From an uncultured Oscillospiraceae bacterium (lineage in GTDB: Bacteria > Bacillota > Clostridia > UBA1212 > UBA1255), in the NCBI GenBank assembly GCA_902462635.1, contig CABQCN010000071.1:1-7084 (forward strand): 7,084 nucleotides of DNA, written 5' to 3'. Below the pieces are notes generated by a model. It ran no database searches, had not been told where the DNA came from, and saw only the letters and a program-made list of their open reading frames with translations. Each line of letters opens with the position of its first letter. Positions within the stretch are counted from its first letter, which is position 1. This document shows positions 1 through 4,598 of the stretch, in pieces. The translations under genes were made by a program, and so were the position numbers.

Positions 1-11
1 GAAAATGCGGT

Positions 12-56
12 GGGGGGGGGTATATTCCTATAAAATAAGCGCTTAAAAAGCGCTTA
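12..56. repeat. G9 homopolymer and tandem palindrome upstream of tsaE
   Basis: A run of nine G at 12-20 is followed by two copies of the palindrome AAGCGCTT at 37-44 and 48-55. Together they form a 9-bp hairpin (36-44 with 48-56) with an AAA loop. The T run that follows on the plus strand (about 67-72) is not adjacent to the stem, so this is at best a poor intrinsic terminator for a gene left of the window. A protein-binding site is equally possible. The role is inferred only. Confidence 0.35.
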
Positions 57-76
57 AAATCCAAAATTTTTTGCTT

Positions 77-105
77 TTGTAAAATACGGCGCAATATAGT
101 ATAAT
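77..105 (+). promoter_or_regulatory. Promoter of the tsaE-tsaB-rimI operon
   Basis: TTGTAA at 77-82 and a perfect TATAAT at 100-105 are separated by 17 bases, the spacing expected for the housekeeping sigma factor. The predicted transcript starts near 112. It is followed by an AGGAG ribosome site at 128-132, eight bases before the tsaE ATG. This is the only good promoter before the operon. Confidence 0.7.
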
Positions 106-140
106 AAGGGCGATTTTACAGGAAGCGAGGAGATTCCGGA

Positions 141-593
141 ATGGAACTCGTATTGAAATTTCAAACGGACGGGGAACAGGAAACCGGCGCATTGGGAGAG
201 AAAATCGGCGGGTTGCTGAAGCCCGGAGATATCGTAACGTTAAACGGCGATCTCGGCGCCGGAAAAACGCGGTTTACCTGCGGCGCCGCGAAAGCGCTCG
301 GCATCCGCGAATATATTACGAGTCCGACGTTTACTATCGTAAATGAATACGACAGCGGCAACCTTTTATTTTATCATTTTGATTTATACCGGATTTCTTC
401 TTATGAGGAACTTTCGGAGATCGGTTTCGAAGAGTATCTGGAAAAACAGGCAGTGATTTTTATTGAATGGGCCGAACGTGTTCCGGAAATCGAAACGGAA
501 TACAAAAACAGAATTCTGCAAGTGAAAATTTTTCGGCGGGACGACATTTCTCCGGAGCGCCGCGATATCGAGGTCAGGAGGTTCGGCGCATGA
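141..593 (+). CDS. tsaE: TsaE, tRNA threonylcarbamoyladenosine biosynthesis ATPase
   Basis: TsaE is the cytoplasmic P-loop ATPase that works with the TsaB-TsaD complex to attach threonylcarbamoyl to A37 of tRNAs reading ANN codons (t6A). The 150-residue product has the normal family length. Seen in the sequence: Walker A GDLGAGKT at residues 36-43, the SPTFT motif at 61-65, DLYR at 81-84, GFEEYL at 95-100 and the C-terminal EWAE at 109-112. All are hallmarks of this family (Pfam TsaE, formerly YjeE). The ATG is fixed by AGGAG at 128-132. The stop overlaps the tsaB start in ATGA, so the genes are translationally coupled. Nothing looks damaged. Confidence 0.97.
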   Translation: MELVLKFQTDGEQETGALGEKIGGLLKPGDIVTLNGDLGAGKTRFTCGAAKALGIREYITSPTFTIVNEYDSGNLLFYHFDLYRISSYEELSEIGFEEYLEKQAVIFIEWAERVPEIETEYKNRILQVKIFRRDDISPERRDIEVRRFGA

Positions 594-1285
594 AAATTCT
601 TTCGATCGATACCTCCTGCAAGACGGCAATGGCGGCTGTTGCGGAAGGGGATTCCCTCCTTGCTTCCATTTTGATCCGGGATCATAAAACGCATTCCGTG
701 AAACTGCTGCCTGCCATTGAATCTATTTTGGCCGCCGCCGATACGGTACCTGCCGATCTCGGCCTGATTGCCGTCACGAACGGGCCGGGTTCCTATACGG
801 GACTCCGGATCGGCGTAACAACGGCAAAAACGTTTGCGTATTCGCTTGGCATTCCGTTGATCGGTATCCCTTCGCTGGAAGCGCTTGCGGCGTCCTGCCC
901 CGCCGATGCAGACGCGCTTATTTGCCCGATGATCGACGCGCGGAATGCGCGCGTATATGCCGCTCTTTACCAGGGAGGACAGGAACGGATCCCTGCTTGC
1001 GTCCTGGATTGCGAATCGCTATGCGACAGGCTGAAAACGGAATACGGCGGACGGAAGATTCTTTTTACCGGAGACGGTATTTTAACAAATGGCGCGCTTC
1101 TGGCGGAGCGGCTTGGCGGCATGTACAGGCCGCTCCCTGCGGAGCTGTCAAACGGTACCCCCGCAGCGGTTTCTTATCTGGCGCGCCTCAAATACGCAGC
1201 GGCCGAGCGTGCCGGCACATTGCAGAGTTATACGGCGGAGCGTCTGAAGGTGGAGTATTATAAAAATTACACAGATTCAATTTAA
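590..1285 (+). CDS. tsaB: TsaB, t6A tRNA-modification scaffold protein
   Basis: TsaB is an ASKHA-fold paralogue of TsaD without its own catalytic site. It pairs with TsaD and recruits TsaE for t6A synthesis on tRNA. The product has 231 residues, the usual length. Seen: the N-terminal strand MKILSIDTS with the conserved DTS, the family signature GPGSYTGLRIG at residues 65-75, and PMIDARNARVYAA at about 113-125. The start at 590 is chosen because it lies in ATGA with the tsaE stop, it is preceded by AGGAGG at 575-580 and it gives the correct N-terminus. A longer open frame reaching to 467 is only read-through inside tsaE. The 3' end overlaps rimI. The usual partner tsaD is not in the window. 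Confidence 0.96.
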   Translation: MKILSIDTSCKTAMAAVAEGDSLLASILIRDHKTHSVKLLPAIESILAAADTVPADLGLIAVTNGPGSYTGLRIGVTTAKTFAYSLGIPLIGIPSLEALAASCPADADALICPMIDARNARVYAALYQGGQERIPACVLDCESLCDRLKTEYGGRKILFTGDGILTNGALLAERLGGMYRPLPAELSNGTPAAVSYLARLKYAAAERAGTLQSYTAERLKVEYYKNYTDSI

Positions 1286-1709
1286 ACCGGTATCGCCGGA
1301 ACTGCTATGCCAAGCGGCTGCCATCGAAGCAGAATCGTTTCGGGATCCGTGGAGCGAAGAAATGCTGGCGGACAGTCTTCAAAACAGTACGATGCGCTTC
1401 CTTTTCGCTGTGCAGGAGGAAGAAGCCGCCGGATATTGCTGCGCGCAGATCGTCTGCGGCGAAGCCGAACTTCTCCGCATCGCGGTACGGAAGGAAAAGC
1501 GCGGAACGGGAATCGGAAGATGCATTTTACGGAACCTAAAACGGCAGCTGAAGGAGGAGGGCGCGCACATTCTTTTTCTGGAAGTGCGGGAAGCAAACCT
1601 ACCGGCAAGAACGTTATACCGGACGGAAGGGTTCCGGGAGATCGCAATCCGGAAGAATTATTACGGCAAAGAAGAAAACGCCGTGGTGATGGAATGCGTT
1701 CTTGAATGA
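1257..1709 (+). CDS. rimI: RimI-type protein N-acetyltransferase, probable non-ATG start
   Basis: This is a GNAT-fold acetyltransferase of the RimI family, which uses acetyl-CoA to acetylate protein N-termini (ribosomal protein S18 in E. coli) and often sits beside tsaB. Numbered from the ATT at 1257, the product has 150 residues, the family's normal length. Seen: IEAESFRDPWSEEML at 23-37, the acetyl-CoA loop RGTGIG at 82-87, LEVREANLPARTLY at 108-121, GF at 125-126 and RKNYY at 132-136. The first ATG (1362) would remove the conserved N-terminal strand and the DPW motif. No GTG or TTG lies between the upstream stop (1245-1247) and that ATG. The likely start is therefore ATT 1257, ATA 1260 or ATT 1266, behind AAGGTGGAG at 1247-1255 and overlapping the tsaB end. 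The exact start is uncertain; the family call is firm. Confidence 0.88.
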   Translation: MIKITQIQFKPVSPELLCQAAAIEAESFRDPWSEEMLADSLQNSTMRFLFAVQEEEAAGYCCAQIVCGEAELLRIAVRKEKRGTGIGRCILRNLKRQLKEEGAHILFLEVREANLPARTLYRTEGFREIAIRKNYYGKEENAVVMECVLE

Positions 1710-1746
1710 GCGGATCCGCAGATCATCAGCAAATCATATGATTTTT
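1710..1746. terminator. Palindromes after rimI, weak possible terminator
   Basis: Immediately after the rimI stop is the perfect palindrome GCGGATCCGC (1710-1719). Then AAATCATATGATTT (1731-1744) runs into a T6 stretch. Neither has a proper loop. An alternative 5-bp pairing of ATCAT (1722-1726) with ATGAT before the T run is weak. It may end the operon inefficiently; this is inferred from position only. Confidence 0.25.
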
Positions 1747-1780
1747 TCAAGGGGGCAGTATAGATATTTATTACTAAATT

Positions 1781-1789
1781 TGCTATAAT
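1781..1789 (+). promoter_or_regulatory. Extended -10 promoter of the AT-rich gene
   Basis: TGCTATAAT at 1781-1789 is a perfect extended -10 element (TGnTATAAT). No good -35 box is visible 16-18 bases upstream, which is typical of extended -10 promoters. Transcription would start near 1796, ten bases before the AGGAGG ribosome site at 1806-1811. The following gene can thus be expressed apart from the tsaE operon. Confidence 0.55.
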
Positions 1790-1816
1790 TTCCTTATATT
1801 TTATCAGGAGGCCTGC

Positions 1817-2263
1817 ATGGAAAAGAATGAAATGAAATCAAGAGGAGAACATTCGAATATATTATTAACATGTTTTAAAGGTAAAACCAACGCTTCAAAA
1901 GCGTTATTAGATAAAATCAGAACAAATAAAAGTGTTGATAAAGCTGAACTGACAAACAGCTTTGAAACCAGCGTAAAAGAGTTGAACGAAAAGTTGAAGA
2001 ATAATTATAAATACGTTATTTCTTTTGGACAAAAACCATCTGCAAAGGAGGTGCTCATTGAGTTACTGGCAAATAAAAATGATACTGCATTGAAAACTAA
2101 TTTCCCAAAGGAACGGATAGAAGCGTTTTTTAAAAATAATAAAATTAATTTTTCCATTTCAAATGATACGAAAATGATATTTATGCATATACCTTCTATG
2201 AATCATTCATTTGATTTTGACCAATTAGCCCACGGTATATCTGAATGTATTGATTTCATATAA
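1817..2263 (+). CDS. Small pyroglutamyl-peptidase-like protein without catalytic Cys
   Basis: The 148-residue cytoplasmic product has no signal peptide or membrane segment. It is tentatively related to pyroglutamyl peptidase I (peptidase C15). NILLTCFKG at residues 14-22 resembles the first strand ILVTGFEPFG of that family. KYVISFGQKP at 65-74 resembles the central strand before the catalytic Glu (E79 or E82 here). MIFMHIPSM at 120-128 resembles the strand holding the catalytic His (H124). The family is about 200-215 residues long. Here the stretch with the catalytic Cys (normally before CNH) appears missing between SISND and MIFMHIP, and the only cysteines are C19 and C144. If related, it is probably inactive as a peptidase. 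Start is ATG 1817 behind AGGAGG with five-base spacing. The gene is far more AT-rich than its neighbours, suggesting transfer. Homology is from memory of motifs; it could be an unrelated hypothetical protein. Confidence 0.6.
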   Translation: MEKNEMKSRGEHSNILLTCFKGKTNASKALLDKIRTNKSVDKAELTNSFETSVKELNEKLKNNYKYVISFGQKPSAKEVLIELLANKNDTALKTNFPKERIEAFFKNNKINFSISNDTKMIFMHIPSMNHSFDFDQLAHGISECIDFI

Positions 2264-2320
2264 AATAGAAATGAGGAGAAATATGAAAAATGGTATTCAC
2301 CTATCGTTTTATAATAAAAA

Positions 2321-2351
2321 CAACTCACGAACTTATTCAGTTCGTAAGTTG
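2321..2351 (-). terminator. Intrinsic terminator of tRNA-Gly, possibly bidirectional
   Basis: A 13-bp stem pairs 2321-2333 with 2339-2351 around a 5-base loop, with one G-U type position. Read on the minus strand it is followed directly by TTTTTATT, a classic rho-independent terminator, nine bases beyond the tRNA CCA end. On the plus strand it is followed by CTTTTAATT, so it may also stop transcription from the gene ending at 2263. Confidence 0.85.
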
Positions 2352-2359
2352 CTTTTAAT

Positions 2360-2433
2360 TGGAGCGGGTGAGGGGAATCGAACCCCCGTAGTCAGCTTGG
2401 GAAGCTGGAATTCTGCCATTGAACTACACCCGC
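2360..2433 (-). tRNA. tRNA-Gly, anticodon CCC, with encoded CCA
   Basis: The reverse complement folds as a complete tRNA. The acceptor stem GCGGGTG pairs with CACCCGC. The D arm is GTTC/GAAT, and the anticodon stem CAGC/GCTG closes the 7-base loop TTCCCAA, giving anticodon CCC for GGG glycine codons. The T arm GGGGG/CCCCT closes TTCGATT. The discriminator is T73 and CCA is encoded (2360-2362 on the plus strand). The outermost anticodon-stem pair (27-43) is a C-A mismatch. A promoter and a terminator flank it, so it appears to be a single-gene transcript. Confidence 0.95.
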
Positions 2434-2456
2434 CCGGGGATGTTGAAAAACAACGG

Positions 2457-2465
2457 TGATATAAT
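2457..2465 (+). promoter_or_regulatory. Extended -10 promoter of the dipeptidase gene
   Basis: TGATATAAT at 2457-2465 is a perfect extended -10 motif on the plus strand. It overlaps the tRNA -10 box on the opposite strand by five bases. No -35 with proper spacing is seen; the TTGAAA at 2443-2448 is only 11 bases upstream. The predicted start is near 2472, followed by GAGGTG at 2475-2480 and the gene start at 2489. Confidence 0.5.
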
Positions 2466-2489
2466 AACACACTTTGAGGTGCTTGTAAA
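2461..2489 (-). promoter_or_regulatory. Promoter of tRNA-Gly
   Basis: On the minus strand, TTTACA (plus positions 2484-2489) and TATTAT (2461-2466) are 17 bases apart. The predicted start is near 2454, about 20 bases before the mature tRNA 5' end at 2433. The -35 box touches the start codon of the divergent lipoprotein gene. Confidence 0.65.
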
Positions 2490-3250
2490 TGATGTTTCGA
2501 AATAAAATTCTTTCCCTTTTATCGTTTCTGTCCGCAGTGCTGCTCACGGCGGTTTCCTGCGGGGTCAGGAAACATACGGAACAGGAACAAACTACCGCCA
2601 GCTGTTTGTTCCATACGCCTGCCTCCGTAACACAGACGCCGAACACGCCGGAAGCGACGCCTTCCGCGACGCCTTCGCCTGTACCGACGCGGGAGCGGGT
2701 GCCGGATCATCAGGAATTTGTTCGGATTCTGGATTACATACCGGAAGCGGCCGTCGATTTGAAATATGCGGCGCGCGAAAATTTTACCGGACAAGTTATT
2801 TATGATTTTACGGAAGCATACGCGCGTTACGGTACCGTTGTGAAGCTTGCGGCGGCGCAGGAACAATTTAAAGAGAAAGGTTATTCCATTAAAATATGGG
2901 ATGCATACCGGCCTGTGTCTGCGCAGTTCAAGCTGTGGGAAATCTGCCCGGACGGCAATTTTGTTTCGAATCCGAATATCGGATACTCCAACCATACCCG
3001 AGGTTGCGCACTGGATCTTACACTTGTTGATGCTGCGGGCAATGAGCTCGAAATGCCGACGCCGTTCGATAATTTTACGCCGAAAGCAGACCGGGATTAC
3101 AGCGATGTCAGTGATACGGCTGCCGCAAATGCGCGGCTTCTGGAAGAAATTATGCAATCCTGCGGCTTTCAGGGATATTATAATGAATGGTGGCATTTTA
3201 ATGATACGGAAAAATATGAACCGGAACTGGAATTCCAGCCGCCTCGCTGA
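2489..3250 (+). CDS. Lipoprotein D-alanyl-D-alanine dipeptidase (VanX family, M15D)
   Basis: This is a zinc dipeptidase of the VanX/DdpX type, which hydrolyses D-Ala-D-Ala, here predicted on the outer face of the membrane. The 253-residue product starts with a basic, hydrophobic signal ending TAVSC, giving a likely lipid-modified C24. A Thr/Pro-rich linker follows at about 43-70, then the catalytic domain. Seen: DAYRP at 138-142 (R141 matches the VanX substrate Arg), SNHTRGCALD at 167-176 with zinc ligands H169 and D176, and NEWWHF at 232-237 with catalytic E233 and ligand H236. All key residues are present. MM at the start leaves ATG 2489 or 2492; GAGGTG at 2475-2480 fits either. There are no vanH/vanA/vanR/vanS neighbours, so a wall-turnover or nutrient role is more likely than vancomycin resistance. 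The substrate could also be a related dipeptide. Confidence 0.9.
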   Translation: MMFRNKILSLLSFLSAVLLTAVSCGVRKHTEQEQTTASCLFHTPASVTQTPNTPEATPSATPSPVPTRERVPDHQEFVRILDYIPEAAVDLKYAARENFTGQVIYDFTEAYARYGTVVKLAAAQEQFKEKGYSIKIWDAYRPVSAQFKLWEICPDGNFVSNPNIGYSNHTRGCALDLTLVDAAGNELEMPTPFDNFTPKADRDYSDVSDTAAANARLLEEIMQSCGFQGYYNEWWHFNDTEKYEPELEFQPPR

Positions 3251-3297
3251 ATTTGAAACAAACACAAACATTATTATCTGTTTTATGATGAATACTC

Positions 3298-3324
3298 TAT
3301 GATTTTTCTTGAAGTTGTGCAGGG
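3298..3324 (+). repeat. Leader-like direct repeat, distal copy
   Basis: It matches 3554-3580 at 23 of 27 positions, sharing TATG, TTTTTCTTGA and TTGTGCAG. The copies lie 256 bases apart in the same orientation. This copy lacks the promoter -10 that follows the proximal one. It may be a duplicated leader fragment or one edge of an inserted segment. Confidence 0.6.
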
Positions 3325-3553
3325 AACGAGTTGCGGATTTTCGAGAATAAAGGTGACTATCGGATAAAGACCGGCAATAGTCGTAATATGCCATGGAGAG
3401 AGCGCTTTTTCCGTAAAGGAATCAACGGCAGCAAATCCGGATGGCAGCATTCGAGTCACGCGAACCCCAGGTGATTGTAAAATCCCGGGAGGGTTCGCAT
3501 CAAATTTTAGAGGGCAGGGTGACATTCTGGGTACAGGATAAATGTAACATTGG

Positions 3554-3580
3554 TATGTTTTTTCTTGATATTGTGCAGAG
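3554..3580 (+). repeat. Leader-like direct repeat, array-proximal copy
   Basis: This is the second copy of the 27-base motif at 3298-3324. It contains the TTGATA -35 box of the predicted array promoter. Its location just before the array suggests it is part of the functional leader. Confidence 0.6.
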
Positions 3581-3593
3581 TATACAATATAAT
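3565..3593 (+). promoter_or_regulatory. Leader promoter of the CRISPR array
   Basis: TTGATA at 3565-3570 and a perfect TATAAT at 3588-3593 are 17 bases apart and point into the array. Transcription would start near 3600, about 29 bases before the first repeat. This agrees with the array orientation deduced from the decayed repeats at the other end. Confidence 0.7.
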
Positions 3594-3606
3594 AATGACA
3601 AATAGG

Positions 3607-3621
3607 CTGTATTTTGTACAG
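3607..3621 (+). promoter_or_regulatory. Small hairpin at the leader end
   Basis: CTGTA (3607-3611) and TACAG (3617-3621) are inverted around TTTTG, seven bases before the first repeat. Leader-end sequences guide spacer integration in several CRISPR types, so this could be an integration signal or a feature of the transcript 5' end. That role is inferred only. Confidence 0.3.
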
Positions 3622-3628
3622 TTTTGCG

Positions 3629-4329
3629 TTCGCACCTCGCAAGAGGTGCGTGAGTAGAAATCACATAAGCACCTAAAAAAATCATAAAAATACCTTCGCA
3701 CCTCGCAAGAGGTGCGTGAGTAGAAATAGAGACATGGACGAATGTTTTTTGCATTATGGCGTCGCACCTCGCAAGAGGTGCGTGAGTAGAAATTTAAATC
3801 ATACCCAAGTACCTCACTTGTTGTGCGGTCGCACCTCGCAAGAGGTGCGTGAGTAGAAATGTGGCACACATTGTATAGGTAATCGACCCGATTCCGTCGC
3901 ACCTCGCAAGAGGTGCGTGAGTAGAAATTGTCGGAGAACGAAGAACAGATTTTATGGCCGACGTCGCACCTCGCAAGAGGTGCGTGAGTAGAAATCGCAG
4001 CAATCCATCGACGTGGTTCGCCGTATGCGTCGCACCTCGCAAGAGGTGCGTGAGTAGAAATGGAAACGCAGTAGTTCCGCAACAATTTTTTCCAATGTCG
4101 CACCTCGCAAGAGGCGCGTGAGTAGAAATTCCGTTTGTCATACAAAAATTTGAATGAAATATGTCGCACCTCGCAAGAGGTGCGTGAGTAGAAATGCGAA
4201 CGGTGAAATTGTGATCCCGGATTTACAGGTCGCACCTCGCAAGAGGTGCGTGAGTAGAAATAATAAAGATTGGTTCCATTCGCTGATGTTTACGACGTCG
4301 CATCTCGTAAGAGATGCGTGAATTGAATT
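3629..4329 (+). CRISPR. CRISPR array, type I-C-like repeats, 11 repeats and 10 spacers
   Basis: 33-base repeats begin at 3629, 3695, 3761, 3828, 3896, 3963, 4029, 4097, 4163, 4229 and 4297. Spacers are 33, 33, 34, 35, 34, 33, 35, 33, 33 and 35 bases and differ from one another. The repeat has an 8-bp stem (positions 3-10 with 15-22) on a GCAA loop and an 11-base 3' tag TGAGTAGAAAT. The GTCGC start, stem and ...GAAAT end match the type I-C pattern, in which Cas5 (Cas5d/c) cuts at the stem base to leave an 11-base handle. Variants: T at position 1 in repeats 1 and 2, T19C in repeat 8 (breaking one stem pair), and six changes in repeat 11. The leader is on the left and old spacers are on the right. 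No cas gene lies in the window, so Cas proteins must act from elsewhere. Confidence 0.97.
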
Positions 4330-4363
4330 TGTCGGCTTCTCGGTTTTTATGAACGAACTGAGG

Positions 4364-4396
4364 GTCATGCCATGTATATAGTGCGTAGGTAAGAAG
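4364..4396 (+). repeat. Decayed twelfth CRISPR repeat
   Basis: Aligned without gaps, this segment agrees with the array repeat at 18 of 33 positions, including the initial GTC, the block GTGCGT (repeat positions 18-23) and GTA (26-28). It begins 34 bases after repeat 11, exactly one spacer length (4330-4363). The hairpin is no longer intact, so it probably cannot be processed. It marks the old end of a once longer array. Confidence 0.6.
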
Positions 4397-4437
4397 CATA
4401 TTAGAATGTCACGCTCCACAGAAAGTTCGGTTTGGCA

Positions 4438-4462
4438 TTTTCCACAGCGCCCGTGCGGAAAA
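4438..4462. other. Hairpin between CRISPR array and ABC exporter
   Basis: TTTTCC at 4438-4443 pairs with GGAAAA at 4457-4462, and CA/TG extends the stem past an A-C mismatch. There is no T tract after it on the plus strand, so it is not a typical terminator, though it could stabilise the end of the array transcript. It is the only structure noticed in 4397-4520. Confidence 0.25.
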
Positions 4463-4522
4463 GCGAATGATATAAAGTGGGGAATGCCGGATTCTTTGCG
4501 TTATTTCTCCTGCGCAATTTTA

Positions 4523-4551
4523 TTGACGCGGCGCCGCAGATTTGGTATATT
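4523..4551 (+). promoter_or_regulatory. Promoter of the ABC exporter operon with internal palindrome
   Basis: TTGACG at 4523-4528 and TATATT at 4546-4551 are separated by 17 bases. The spacer holds the perfect 10-base palindrome GCGGCGCCGC (4528-4537), a possible operator for a dimeric repressor. The predicted transcript starts near 4558, which means the ATG at 4542 lies inside the promoter and cannot be the main start of the gene that follows. Confidence 0.7.
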
Positions 4552-4598
4552 ACTCGGATACGGCGTATTCATTTGCCGTGCGCGAGGAGTCTTTTTTT

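Larger units (their letters stand above)
3251..3628 (+). other. Gene-poor CRISPR leader region
   Basis: This 378-base stretch holds no gene I can support. A minus-strand frame is open for 119 codons (3283-3642), but its first codons fall in the CRISPR repeat and leader, it has no clear ribosome site and I do not recognise the product. Visible content: two copies of a 27-base imperfect repeat (3298-3324 and 3554-3580), a hairpin with perfect 8-bp arms GCGAACCC/GGGTTCGC (3460-3467 and 3491-3498), a hairpin at 3355-3382 with GACTAT/ATAGTC arms, an AT-rich promoter zone and a small hairpin next to the first CRISPR repeat. The middle (about 3325-3550) is richer in GC than the two ends, as if inserted. 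Confidence 0.5.

Noticed and set aside
2250..2459. Plus-strand frame of 69 codons across the tRNA
   Set aside because: It is antisense to tRNA-Gly and its terminator. The apparent GEGNRTPV peptide is the well-known artefact of translating a tRNA opposite strand.
2443..2465. TTGAAA as -35 of the dipeptidase promoter
   Set aside because: It is only 11 bases from the TATAAT, too short for a sigma-70 promoter; the extended -10 explains the site better.
2489..3250. Vancomycin-resistance gene vanX
   Set aside because: The protein is a secreted lipoprotein and no vanR, vanS, vanH or ligase gene is adjacent; the family is shared but the resistance role is unsupported.
2519..3394. 291-codon minus-strand frame opposite the dipeptidase
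   Set aside because: It is a shadow of a gene with all VanX motifs on the plus strand, and its product is Arg-rich low-complexity sequence without a ribosome site.
3283..3642. Minus-strand open frame of 119 codons over the leader
   Set aside because: Its start lies in the CRISPR repeat, there is no clear ribosome site, and part of it is the duplicated leader motif. No family is recognised, so it is not called as a gene.
3629..3661. Resemblance of the reverse-strand repeat (ATTTCTACT) to Cas12a repeats
   Set aside because: Cas12a repeats end in a short pseudoknot-forming stem with GTAGAT. Here there is a long 8-bp hairpin on a GNRA loop, typical of type I-C, and the decayed end and promoter place the direction on the plus strand.
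3507..4235. Long minus-strand frames with repeated FYSRTSCEVR and STHAPLARCD peptides
   Set aside because: These are translations of the CRISPR repeats, whose 66-68-base period keeps frames open by chance; they are not proteins.
4430..4462. A possible thirteenth CRISPR repeat one period further on
   Set aside because: Only GTGCGG and a short A run look similar and the phase is inexact; the match is no better than chance by eye.
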